Assembly (NCBI GenBank): GCA_907165135.1 | Contig: OU015570.1 | Location: 2,445,525-2,509,524 of the forward strand | Reading direction: 5' to 3' | DNA from: Oikopleura dioica | Lineage: Eukaryota > Chordata > Appendicularia > Copelata > Oikopleuridae | Length of the DNA stretch: 64,000 nt | In this document: in pieces, positions 40,345 to 49,935 of the stretch | Layout of the letters: the number at the start of each line of letters is the position of its first letter | Position numbering within the stretch: the first letter of the stretch is position 1 | Translations under genes and position numbers: made by a program | The notes under the pieces: model-generated | The model's input: only the letters and a program-made list of their open reading frames with translations | The model's database searches: none | What the model was told of the DNA's origin: nothing

Positions 40345-40460
40345 AACCTAACTAACCCTAGCCTATCCCTCTCGGGTAATTTGTTCCGTCATTTTTGAAG
40401 GTGCCCCCTAACCCTTACCTTATTTTAGCAAATACTATGATTTTAATTTTTTTATGGGAA
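40345..40460. repeat. Second copy of the dispersed 110-bp repeat
   Basis: Matches 33330-33445, including GGGTAATTTGTTCCGTCATT and CAAATACTA, with a few substitutions. Confidence 0.75.
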
Positions 40461-40972
40461 AAAAGAACAAGAAATTTGAAGGATACTTTAAAGCTGAGAA
40501 CATTCGTAGATAATCGACTTGGAAAGAGCGTTCTACTGGTGAAAGAGAATCTCTCTGTCGCCTTCAGTTATGATAATTGAAGGATAATCCATATTATTAC
40601 GAACCATTTCCTTGATTTCAATAAAAATTTTTTTCTTCTTTTTTTTCGGTTTTTTGATTAAAAATCGTGCTGATAGCAACATTCATAAGGCGGGCGGATG
40701 ATAGGAATTTCGATAACGCGGCAGCGAAATTAAGCACTCGACGATCTCGAAAACACTCATTTTACCCCGAAGAATCACCTCATTGTACATCGGTTATTCT
40801 TCGTCTCTAGATTTTCAAGACCCCGAAGATTGACCGCACTTTATATTGGTAGCTCTTCGGGATTTTACCCCGAAGATTGCGTCGCCGGTGAAAATAATTC
40901 GTTGCAACGAATTATTCGTTGCCCTAACGAATTTATTTTCCGTAAAAATAATTCGTTAAAAACGAATAATTC

Positions 40973-41060
40973 GTTAGGGTTACCGAATAATTCGTTAGGG
41001 TTACCGAATAATTCGTTAGGGTTAACGAATAATTCGTTAGGGTTACCGAATAATTCGTTT
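40973..41060. repeat. 21-bp tandem repeat containing TTAGGG
   Basis: About four copies of GAATAATTCGTTAGGGTTACC, with the palindromic CGAATAATTCG at each unit edge. Lies inside the right arm of the foldback element. Confidence 0.8.
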
Positions 41061-41223
41061 TGAAAAGCTGTCCTCCCGCTAAGTTGACAACTCGATTTTT
41101 CATAAAATAAACAGACAAAAGGCACGGCTGAAAAAAGACAGCATACTCCAAAAGGAGTTTATCTCTGAAATCAGGCGCGGAGCGCATATATACCCTGATT
41201 TAAGTAGTTGGGTAGTAGTTATG

Positions 41224-41272
41224 CTAGGTTAGGGTTAGGGTTAGGTTTATGGGTTAGGGTTAGGGCTAGGCT
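41224..41272. repeat. Interstitial TTAGGG telomere-like repeats
   Basis: GGTTAGGGTTAGGGTTAGGT followed by GGGTTAGGGTTAGGG. The metazoan telomere unit TTAGGG occurs in a short imperfect run inside the foldback element. Scattered CCCTAACCCTAA also occurs at 33.4 and 40.4 kb. Confidence 0.75.
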
Positions 41273-41359
41273 TGAAAACAAAAACAAACGAAATATTGAG
41301 CGTATTGAAAATCGTCTATTCTTCGGGATCCCTACCCCGAAGATTGACCGCATATGTCG

Positions 41360-41704
41360 AGTGCACAGTTTTCAAAACATTGAGCGAGAATCTTTACGAA
41401 CTAATAAAGGCTCAAGATGGCATCGATTTAATCTATCAAATGATCATGTAACTAATTTTATAATTATTGTTTTGTCAAGCTTACAAGAATAATCTTAAAG
41501 ATTAATGAATATTTTTCAGATTCAAAATTGCCCAAAGCGAACATGCGCCAGGATACATGCTTCAAACTTTTCAAAAATTAAATTCATTTAATCGTGGCGA
41601 ACTTCGGAGATACTTTGACTACAAATTCGACATTTACAAAAGGTCTTGCCTTCTTAGACCATCGATCTCGACGAAGGCAGATAGAATTATCTTTTTGATT
41701 AGTG
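41360..41704 (+). CDS. Unknown gene, two exons
   Basis: The exon from about 41360 (AGTGCACAG, then TTTTCAAAACATTGAG) encodes CTVFKTLSENLYELIKAQDG and ends at 41447 with GTAACT. A 72-bp intron (41448-41519, ending ATTTTTCAG) leads to an exon encoding FKIAQSEHAPGYMLQTFQKL, then FNRGELRRYFDYKFDIYKR up to about 41704, where a decayed pogo-like element begins. I do not recognise the protein. The clean splice sites and open frame across the intron support a real gene or recent pseudogene. Its first exons and its end are not identified. Confidence 0.5.
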
Positions 41705-41762
41705 AAATGCCCTTATTCGGCATTTATGCCACTTTTTTACAATGTTATTCTCAACAATACTC

Positions 41763-41860
41763 CCGAAAGATTCGGGCTATCCCGAAAGGTTCGGAAAATC
41801 CCGAAAGATTCGGGAGTAATCCCGAAAGATTCGGGAAATCCCGAAACATTCGGGATCCTG
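41763..41860. repeat. Tandem CCCGAAAGATTCGGG palindromes
   Basis: Five imperfect copies of the 17-bp ATCCCGAAAGATTCGGG, each self-complementary. A possible protein-binding array or replication-slippage product. Confidence 0.7.
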
Positions 41861-42295
41861 AAAGTTTGGAAGTGACAACCCTAGATAAGGTCGTAGAACC
41901 TGCCGATAAATTCGATGATGAATTAAGAGAAATACAGTCTGAAGCACTTTTTCGGAAAATCCCCAAAATCTGTAATCCTAGAAAAATCCATTTTAAGGCC
42001 ACTTTTCTCAATTGTTATTCAAAGTCCGAAAGTTTCACTTAAAAAAGCTAGTTATATTCGACTGCGTCTCCGGCCATTATGAAGTCAATGGCTTCTGAGC
42101 GTCGGCATTGTCTGTCCCTTGAACTTGAGGCATTTTTACACTCTCAATCAATGTTGAAGGACGTGTTGTGTGTCGACCATTTTTTCCTCTTGTTCCTCAA
42201 GAACTTTATCTCGAGATCTTCAAATTGCTCAATTTTTTTTTCAAAATCATCCTCTTGAAGTAGTCCTGTGTTGAGCCATGATCGCTTGAATATTG

Positions 42296-42558
42296 GGGTG
42301 TAGGGCGGCTACGTTACAAGTAGTTAAAATTGTAACGGCGTTACAAAAATTCAAAATCAAAATCATTGGATAAGTGTGCGCTTCGCGCTTGAATTGAAGG
42401 AAACTAGTTCTTGGTATATCTCATTGCTTATTCTGTCCAAAATTATAAGAATTACGGAATGGAAAATAATTTTTATTGCGAAAAAAATCTGATTTTTTGT
42501 AACGGCGTTACAAAATTGTAACGGCGTTACAAATTTGTAACGTAGCCGCCCGTCCCCC
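42296..42558. mobile_element. 263-bp hAT-like MITE
   Basis: Direct 8-bp GAATATTG on both sides (42288-42295 and 42559-42566). Ends are inverted around GGGCGGCTACGTTACAA, with repeated TTGTAACGGCGTTACAA palindromes next to each end. An 8-bp duplication and G-rich short ends suit the hAT superfamily. Confidence 0.75.
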
Positions 42559-42957
42559 GAATATTGCAGGGTTCTTGTTTATGATTATAATTTTTAAAAA
42601 CTTTTTGTCCAAAAAAGGGAAAAATTTCTTGTCATCCGACTCGGGACAAAGAATATCCATTTTAAGCCACTTTTGAAATTCGCTGTCATCCAAAAATCGG
42701 CCTTAAAAGTGCTTCACATTGTAACTTGGGTACAGTATGGAGAATCATTATGAAAGAACAAAGTTCTTATTTTCGACCCTCTTTTTCTCACTAGTGGTAG
42801 CTGGAACCAACTGTTACCATGTTCTTGGACTTGAAATTCATTCGTTTTGCATTTAAAACATAAAAGTTTTCATTAAATCTTTAAAGGCTTTTCAATGGGA
42901 TGTTGGGTCTTTCAAATCAATTTCAAAATTTGACTGCTGATCAAGATTCTGTGTAGT

Positions 42958-43230
42958 AAATGGGCTGATGACTAGGTTCGTGGGACTAGGTTCGTGAGTT
43001 TTTAATGGTAAAAATTTTTGGTCATTAACGGAAATGGTTTGATGACTAGGTTTGTTGGACTAGGTTTGTGAGATTTTAAAAATTTAAATTTAACAAGAAA
43101 AGGGTTCGTGGGGCTAGGTTCAAGGGTTTTTGAACAAGCAAAATGTAGGATTTTATATCCCAAATGAGCCTAGTCTTCACGAACCAAGACCAACGAACCT
43201 AGTCTCACGAACCTAGACATCAACCCATTT
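42958..43230. repeat. Inverted-repeat element with CTAGGTTCGTG units
   Basis: Left arm AAATGGGCTGATGACTAGG, right arm inverse AAATGGGTTGATGTCTAGG, each followed by repeated (GG)ACTAGGTTCGTG units. No duplication could be identified at the edges. Confidence 0.6.
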
Positions 43231-43583
43231 CCTATACTGACCGAAAATGGAGAAGATACAAAAAAACAGACTCCTGAATAGTGCGATTCGAAATTTTTTC
43301 GGCTCACCCCGAAATTTCCGAAATTGTGCGTTCCGGAATTGTGCGTTAGGACTGTATTTCTGGCGAGATCGGGCTGATCGCAACCATTTCAATATTTTTT
43401 GATTATTTTTTTTTCTGATAAGCCGCGCCTTAGAATAAAGTCGAATGAAATTTTCCACATTTTTTTAGAGTTGATCGTCCGGGAAGAAAGATGAGCGTCG
43501 AATTCAACTGAAGAAATGAAAACTTCTTATGAATCAGCATCATTGAGGAGCGAAAATACAAGATCGGTTTGATCGAACATCTT

Positions 43584-43873
43584 GGCTACCGGGGACTCCC
43601 AGTACCAATTGGTACTGCCAGTACCAATTTGGTACTCCCAGTACCAATTTTCGCAAGGCAAAATTTTAGTCAGCCAGGAACGCCCGCTCCGCGGGTTCTG
43701 TGGTAAGAAACTTACTGATTAGGACAGGCTACACTTCTATTTACCCGCCTACTATTGTTCCGACTGAAATATCTTGTTAAAATATCACTCAAAAAGCCGA
43801 AATTGGTACTCCCAGTACCAAAATTGGTACTGGCAGTACCAAAAAGCTTTGGTACTGCGAGTCCCCGACGCCC
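43584..43873. mobile_element. 290-bp hAT-like MITE with GGTACT/AGTACC hairpins
   Basis: Flanked by AACATCTT at 43576-43583 and 43874-43881. Ends share CGGGGACTC(C/G)CAGTACCAA inverted, and the subterminal regions repeat TTGGTACTGGCAGTACCAA palindromes. The centre carries a CCCGCTCCGCGGGTT block that recurs inverted at about 4980. Confidence 0.75.
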
Positions 43874-44104
43874 AACATCTTATCTATATAAAGTGTCAAT
43901 GAGATAACAATTTTTCATTACCGAAAAGATTGATTTGTAATTAAGTTTCAATAAAAAACTTTCAAATTTGAAACTTATTCCGGACTTATATGATTTGGTG
44001 GCCACTCTTTATGTGGCCGGTAAACCGGCAGAATTAAAGAGTGACGCGCGTACGCGATTTGATTCTCGTGCCAGCTTAGCGAATAGGCGTGACAGTGGTT
44101 GACG

Positions 44105-44170
44105 GTGCTGAGGTAGTCAAGGCCATCAAGGCCATCACGGCTATCAAGGCCATCAATTCCCAATTTCAGG
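44105..44170. repeat. 9-bp minisatellite AAGGCCATC
   Basis: About five units of (A/C)AGGCCATC followed by AATTTCAGGTTTTG. The same 9-bp unit in the other orientation lies at 44432-44455 and 45270-45325, each ending in (A)ATTTCAGGTT. Confidence 0.75.
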
Positions 44171-44515
44171 TTTTGAGAAGTTTTGTAGATTTGGTTGCTG
44201 TTGTTTTTATAAGCGCGGTTCTAGAAACGTTTTTGTTCTCAGATTATAGTGCTTAGCTGAATTATGAACTCAAAATTTGAATGAAAAATTGCTTTCGCTG
44301 TTGTAAAGGACACAGCTTAGGAAGCAGATCAATTTTTGTACTTTTAAAGCACAAATCGACGATCACAAAGCAGAAAAAGCGGGTGTGCGCTCCGAGCCTG
44401 TCTTATAGGAAACCCAAGAAGCAAGTTTCTAGAATTGATGGCCTTGATGGCGTTGTTGACAAATTCAGGTTACGGGGACTTTTGTTAGGGTTAGGGCCGA
44501 TGTATAGGATTACCC

Positions 44516-45273
44516 TTAAGGGTAGAACATGAAATCGGCGCGCGGCGCCTCGCTCGCCTAGCGCCCCGCCGTGCCCTACTTTTCAGAATGCCCTAAAATC
44601 GGAACGGATAAAGCTTTTTCAAAAGTTTCTTCGGATTTCAGATCATCAAAGCCTTTACTTTACACAGATCAAAAATGAGCAGAATCGTCAAAGAATAAGT
44701 CGGAGAAAATGACATGAGTTGGTTAAACTCTATCTTCTCTCGCAATTCTTATCCGATTTTTTTCAAATTTAGATAGGTCGAAAGTGCTCCGTTAGACATA
44801 AAATTTCGTAGTCTTAGAATTAATTTTGAGGCTTTATGGAATTTTATATGAGCTTTTGAAATGAGAGCTGCACCGTCGTGAGGCGCGCAGCGTGAGAGAA
44901 GAAGCGGCGCGGCGTGAAAGCACTTGTTTTGAGAAGCCGTGTGGAACTTTAAGAAACTTCAAAATTAATTCTGAGACTACGAAATTTTAGGTCTAACGGA
45001 GCACTTTCGACCTATTTAAATTTGAAAAAAATCGGATAAGAATTGCGAGAGAAGATAGAGTTTAACCAACTCATGTCATTTTCTCCGACTTATTCTTTGA
45101 CGATTCTGCTCATTTTTGATCTGTGTAAAGTAAAGGCTTTGATGATCTGAAATCCGAAGAAACTTTTGAAAAAGCTTTATCCGTTCCGATTTTAGGGCAT
45201 TCTGAAAAGTAGGGCACGGCGGGGCGCTGGGCGAGCGAGGCGCCGCGCGCCGATTTCATGTTCTACCCTTAAA
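44516..45273. mobile_element. 758-bp foldback element with ~314-bp inverted arms
   Basis: Arms 44516-44829 and 44960-45273 are near-perfect inverse copies (outer ends TTAAGGGTAGAACATGAAAT). Only about 130 bp separates them, including a GC-rich centre. A GGCGCGCGGCGCCTCGCTCG block lies near the outer end of each arm. No ORF. A diverged relative of one arm lies at about 47560-47830. Target duplication not evident. Confidence 0.85.
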
Positions 45274-45325
45274 TGGTCTTGATGGCCTCGATGGCCGTGA
45301 TGGCCTTGATGGCCTTGCTGACAAT
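45270..45325. repeat. 9-bp minisatellite GATGGCCTT
   Basis: About six units immediately outside the right end of the foldback element, then GACAATTTCAGGTTTTCC. Confidence 0.75.
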
Positions 45326-45329
45326 TTCA

Positions 45330-45969
45330 GGTTTTCCGTATATTTCGGTCGTGCTCCGTAAAGCGGGTGAGAACGAAGTGAGTAGAAAATGCAGCGCGCT
45401 CCGCATAAATACGTTGCGCGATAAATACAAGAAAACAAGATACGATCATGATCGGCTTCTTCGAGAACCAACGACAAAGTGCTTTTTTGGGACGCACTGA
45501 CTATGTCGCCGAATGTCGCCATTTTGTTCAAAATAGCCTCAAATAAGAAAAAATGTTTTGTTATCAAAATAGAATCATTCTAGAAAATGACAGAGGCGCA
45601 AAAATTGATAGAGTCACTCTTTGAGTTCCCTACTATATAGGCGTGAAGCGCAGAAAAATTCCTGACGGGATGTTAAGTTTAGGTTTCTTATGTTGGCATC
45701 ATAATCTTGTGGTGTGCTAACTACTATCTGAGTATTTGCAAAGTAGTGAACACAAGCCAACATAAGAATAGGAACTAGTACTAGTTTATTGGTATGTAAA
45801 AAGTGTACATTTTGTGGTTGTAGTTTTGTGTGTATGTGATCACATTGTGTGTGGATGTGTGTAGAACAGGAAGACAGTGGAACTATTATACGGGGCTCAT
45901 ACTAAGGTGTGAAATTAGGAGGGGCATGAGGACCCGACGAGTTCTAAGATGTAGAAGTAGAACAGCATA
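45330..45969. other. no recognised gene
   Basis: Mixed sequence with TGTGT-rich runs near 45830. No domain or repeat boundary was recognised. Confidence 0.35.
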
Positions 45970-46374
45970 CCGTGGTTTTCCATCTTAAGAGCGCCCAAGT
46001 TAAGAGCGTTTTTGCCAATATTTTCCGTATTTTGTCATCAGCAAAAATTCCAACTTTAGAGCGTTTTTGGGTATTTTTAATTAATTATCAGAATAACGTT
46101 TATTTTAACCTTAAAAATCATTAAAAATGATGTTTTCTACGCTTATTTTTAGGTGAAATCATTCATTCTGATTGAAAGATCGTAAATATTTTATCATAAA
46201 TAGGTAAAAATGACCTCGGATACATTGTTAGAGTTCTGAAAAGAGCTCATTTTATGCATAATAAGCATCATTTTTACCCACTGTCATCCTAGTTTGATCG
46301 TAAATTTTCCAACTTAAGAGCGTTTTGGTCAACCCTTGTCATCCGAAAAACGCTCTAAAGATGGAAAACGACTG
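45970..46374. mobile_element. 405-bp TA-flanked TIR element
   Basis: Ends: CCGTGGTTTTCCATCTTAAG left and, inverted, CAGTCGTTTTCCATCTTTAG right, with TA on both sides (45968-45969, 46375-46376). TTAAGAGCG(C/T) is repeated subterminally. A pogo/Tc1-like non-autonomous element. Confidence 0.75.
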
Positions 46375-46376
46375 TA

Positions 46377-46650
46377 CATTATAAGTAGTTGTTAGGACAC
46401 TACAATCTTCCTGAGCTTCTTTATTGTCGATTTCTTCTTCAACGTCTTCTTATCCATCATCATCGTCTTCTTCTTCTTCAGCGCATTCTCCATCATTATC
46501 GTCATCTTCTTCAAATTTTTCAGTCTGAATGCATCTCTCGGTGGTCGTGCTTTCTTCCTCTCTTTCAATCTCTTCATAATTTTTGCTCTTTTCAAATTGC
46601 CTGACCTGTTGTATTTTTTCGAACTTTTTGGCATAATAAATGAAGTCATT
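46377..46650 (-). pseudogene. Acidic/Lys-rich low-complexity coding relic
   Basis: On the minus strand this stretch reads as Lys-rich in one frame and Glu/Asp-rich (EEDDDNDGECAEEEEDDDDG) in another. An acidic tail of this kind ends many pogo/Tigger transposases, so it may be a transposase C-terminus. There is no other evidence. Confidence 0.3.
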
Positions 46651-46949
46651 CCTCCGAACCCAAGAAAAAATGAAAAAAATTGATTATCACAATCCTCAGA
46701 AGCATGATTATCACCATGAGTTTGAACTAAATCAGTCGGAAATTGAAATTACTCTGACTTAAATGCAGTAGTTGCTCAAAATTTAGCGCAAAAGATTTCG
46801 CGAACGCGCAGCGCAAGAAAAAAAATGAGCGCCGCGGTTCAGCACTCATTTCAAAAGATCATACAAAATTCTAAAGACCTTCAAAATTCAATGTGAGAAA
46901 ACGAAATTTTAGGTTTAACAAAGCTCTACTGACCGAAAAACCTGAAAAT

Positions 46950-47120
46950 GGCAACAAGGGCAACAAGGGCAACAAAGGCAACATAGGGCAACGAGGGCAA
47001 CAAGGGCATCTGAAAAAACAGCTTCAAGTCTCCAAAACCTGAAAATGGCAACAAGGGCAACATTCCTTCGCTTAGGAAAACAACATCTTCAAGAGATGGA
47101 GGCGGGAAAGTAGAGAAAGT
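46950..47120. repeat. 9-bp minisatellite GGCAACAAG flanked by AAAACCTGAAAAT
   Basis: Two blocks of GGCAACAAG-type units, each preceded by AACCTGAAAATGGCAAC. The inverse form lies at 47507-47560 (TTGTTGCCC...ATTTTCAGGTTTT) after an AAAACCTGAAAATGGCAAC at 47480. Confidence 0.75.
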
Positions 47121-47479
47121 TGGCCTCCTGCCAAAATGAGTTCTCTACCAGAATTTGCGCGCAGGGGCCGCAGGCCCGCAGCGTGCTCAACAGCGTTGAT
47201 AATTTCTTTTGGATTTTCTTGTTCTATATGTTGATATTTTTGCGATGAACGTACATGAATCAGACGAAATGGCTAATTATTTGATTAGAAATTTATAAAT
47301 TTTGATCAATTATCTAGTTTCATTTTACAAACAGCGTTGTAAACTCGTATTTGCTGTTGGTCCCGTGCTTGCATTTTCCTGACTGAGCCAAAAAGAACGC
47401 AAGAAAATTAATTCAAAACAAATCTAGAGACGCGCTCCTAAAACAACAACAACAGACAATTCAAAATCGGCCCAAGTCC

Positions 47480-47830
47480 TCAAAACCTGAAAATGGCAAC
47501 AAGGCCAACATGTTGTCAACCTTGTTGCCTTTGTTGCCCTTGTTGCCATTTTCAGGTTTTACCCTACTGACTCGTCTTTGTTTAAGAAAAATCTGATAAA
47601 AATTGTGAGAGTAGATAGGTTTTAACCAACTCATGTCAGTTTCTCCCACTTCTTAGTTGACGATTTCGCTTATTTTCAGTATGCAACGAAAGAAGGCAAC
47701 AGTAATCTTTATTCAAAAAAAGTTTGGAAAAAAGTTTATCCGTTCAAAAGTTACGGCTTTTAGAAAAGTAGGTCACGGCGGGACGCTGATCCAGCGTGCC
47801 GTGCCGCTCCGATTTGATATTTTACCCTAA
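47480..47830. repeat. Inverted minisatellite plus a diverged foldback arm
   Basis: After the TTGTTGCCC array, 47565-47830 resembles the right arm of the 44.5-45.3 kb foldback element (GTTTTAACCAACTCATGTCA, GGTCACGGCGGGACGCTG) with many substitutions. Confidence 0.55.
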
Positions 47831-48484
47831 ACGTAAATTTATATTAAAATTATATTTTCGATCAGAAAAATTTGTTAGAAGAAAACGATATTATGACCAC
47901 GAATGTTAGTTTTCTAGAACATGGTTTATTGTTATTTTTGGCGACATTCGGCGACATTCGGCGACATTCGGCGAGAAAGTCAGTGTCAGCCGCATTTTTC
48001 GTTTTCTTTGCTCTTTTGAATATCTTGAATTGACGAGTTTTCAATTAGATAATTTTAGGCTGACACTGAGGTCGATAAAGTATCGACGATACTGAATACC
48101 GATGATTTCAATGCATTGCCCCGAAAATAAAAGATTGATCGCTCCGCCGATCAATCTTTTGGCCACGCTGCGGCGCTCTTGTGCTAGCCTAAAAAGTCCT
48201 CACCGCTTTCTTACTTTTGCTCCGGAGCAGAGTCAATTTTAAAAAATTGACAAATGGTGGTGTTTGGTCCTGGTGGTGGTGTTATAACGTAATAAAATAA
48301 AAGATGTCAGGAAAATTAAGCTTGAACATAAAATAAAAAATAATAATGAAGAATCACTTAAATCTTTCAATCTCTTTAATTTAATATTCTTCTTAATTCT
48401 AACGATGCGCAAATACAATATTAAGCTTGTCAAAAGTAGAAATTCTAAAATATACAAATATCATAATAAGATGCGAATTTTAGA
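47831..48484. other. no recognised gene
   Basis: Contains three tandem TTCGGCGACA units near 47942-47972 and AT-rich sequence. Nothing else was identified. Confidence 0.35.
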
Positions 48485-48612
48485 TAAAATTTCAAAATCG
48501 GTTGAGCCAGATAGGATAAAAAAAAGTGCCTTAGCGCGCCTCGACCTCACGCCGCCTGCTCCTAATCCCAGAGCAATACCGCTAAGCTAACACTTATTGA
48601 GGGCGGCACTTA
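48485..48612 (-). mobile_element. tRNA-derived SINE, copy 2
   Basis: On the minus strand: AGCTTAGCGGTATTGCTCTG (A-box region), GCGTGAGGTCGAGGCGC (B-box region), a T-run, then ATCCTATCTGGCTCAACCGA and TTTTGAAATTTTA. It matches the copy at 57948-58068 along head and body, so the two define a family rather than a single tRNA pseudogene. Confidence 0.75.
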
Positions 48613-48954
48613 CTTCTAAATTTATATACAAAGGATTTCACTTAAGGGGGGTCGACGAGAATTTTTTCCTGGGTAATCGTAATTTCGCTAATAAGAATAT
48701 CGTAATAGTCTAGAAATGAAATTTATATTTTTGGAATCTAAAGATTCTCCCGTCAATCATTTGATCATTTGATCATTTGATAAAAATTAGTTTTAGGGGG
48801 TAAAATTAAGAAAATTGTAAAAGATGACGATTTTTGGTGAATTGAAAACAGCTACATTCCTTGATTGGGGACCACAAATGAGAATTTAAAAATCAATCGT
48901 TTTCAATTTTCAAAGTTTTATTTATTTTCGCTGATTTTTGAGCTCAAACTAACC

Positions 48955-49130
48955 AGCTCGACTTCTCCGCAGAATTGCAAATTTGGCTTTATTTTTGCTG
49001 AGCTGAGCTGAGTTGCCCTGAGTGAGAAATTTCTCTGAGCTGATTCTATTTCGGAGCTCACTCAGCTGAGCTGAGCTGAGCTGGCCATTTTCAGAGGTCA
49101 TTGAGCTGAGCTGAGCTGAGCAGACCTTTT
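48955..49130. repeat. GAGCT/AGCTG-rich repeat
   Basis: Several GAGCTGAGCTGAG runs around a TTTCTCTGAGC inverted centre. Shares a CATTTTCAGAGGTCATTGAG block, inverted, with 34170-34210. Confidence 0.6.
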
Positions 49131-49319
49131 TATTTTCTCAAAACACGGGCGCGCTACTATACGCTCAAAACACGGGGTCCAATTATTGGACCACAATTGT
49201 GGCATTTGCATTATTCAGCCCTGCGCGCCGCGCCAAAATCAGAGTGTGATAATCAGCGCGGAAGTCTTTTGGCTCTTTCTCTGGATTCCGTGAATCAAAT
49301 AAGTTGATAAACATATTGT

Positions 49320-49935
49320 TGACACGACTGGACAAGCCGACAAAATAAAATCTTTTCAAGCCAGCCACCATGTGAATACTTTGTAAAATTTTAGTAATAT
49401 TTTACATATTTGTTACTCATTCGCCACGGATATTAGTTATCTCGACTTTTGTAAAATTTTAGTAATTTTTTACAAATATCTTACTTCTGCGCCACTTAGA
49501 CACTCATAGAGATATTTGTAAAATTTTAGTAATATTTTACATATTTGTTACTCACTCGCCACGGACATACGTAACTTCGACTTTTGTAAAATTTAAGTAA
49601 TATTTTACATATTTATCCTTCACTCGCCACTGACATAAGTTATTTCGACTTCTGTAAAATTTTAGTAATTTTTTACATATTTCTTACTTATTTTGATCTG
49701 ACTTGTACAGAACCCTTTATTCTGCCCTATTTTAATGTGCGCTGACCCGATTACAGTTATCGACGTGACGAATCGACGATTGCAATCATAAACAACTGAT
49801 TTATTTCCCAACTCTGAAACACCTGACTGACTCTGACTCCCTTTATAAGCGATTTCCGCCCTGCCAAAAACATTCAAATTCAATAAAACCTCGATCGACT
49901 TTAAATTTTTGTTCCAGTCTTGTCTAGTCATATCA
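49320..49935 (+). repeat. 5' LTR of element D with five internal 68-bp repeats
   Basis: Five tandem units of about 68 bp start at 49382, 49450, 49517, 49585 and 49653. Each contains TGTAAAATTTTAGTAATATT followed by a TTAC segment, itself an imperfect hairpin (GTAAAAT...ATTTTAC), then a CGCCAC block. A TTTATAAGCG TATA-like motif lies near 49843 and CAATAAAA near 49881. Confidence 0.92.

Larger units (their letters stand above)
39907..41359. mobile_element. 1.45-kb foldback element with 9-bp duplication in an exon
   Basis: Flanked by AGTGCACAG at 39898-39906 and 41360-41368. Both arms carry the inverse GGTCAATCTTCGGGGTAGGG and several TCTTCGGGGT...CCCGAAGA hairpins. The right arm is itself interrupted from about 40878 to 41290 by DNA with a 21-bp tandem repeat and telomere-like repeats. 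No ORF. The layout (long inverted arms, 9-bp duplication) matches the element at 33032-35934. Confidence 0.8.
41705..42722. mobile_element. Diverged pogo-like element
   Basis: Ends resemble the 28368-29069 element (GTGAAATGCCC...GCCACTTTTT left; GGCCTTAAAAGTGCTTCAC right). The interior shares coding relics: 42060-42170 reads SPAIMKSMASERRHCLSLEL, close to an out-of-frame translation of 28800-28950. It contains a hAT-like MITE at 42296-42558 and CCCGAAAGATTCGGG palindromes at 41763-41855. Boundaries are approximate. Confidence 0.5.

Noticed and set aside
40830-41125. Repetitive ORFs with NNSLGLP or NELFGNP repeats
   Set aside because: They are translations of the 21-bp tandem repeat on both strands, not genes.
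43690-43720. CRISPR-like or regulatory meaning of repeated GGTACT/AGTACC palindromes
   Set aside because: They are subterminal repeats of a hAT-like MITE with an 8-bp duplication; there are no spacers of equal length.
46389-46604. Plus-strand leucine/histidine-rich ORF
   Set aside because: It is the antisense shadow of a low-complexity acidic/Lys-rich stretch, with no domain.
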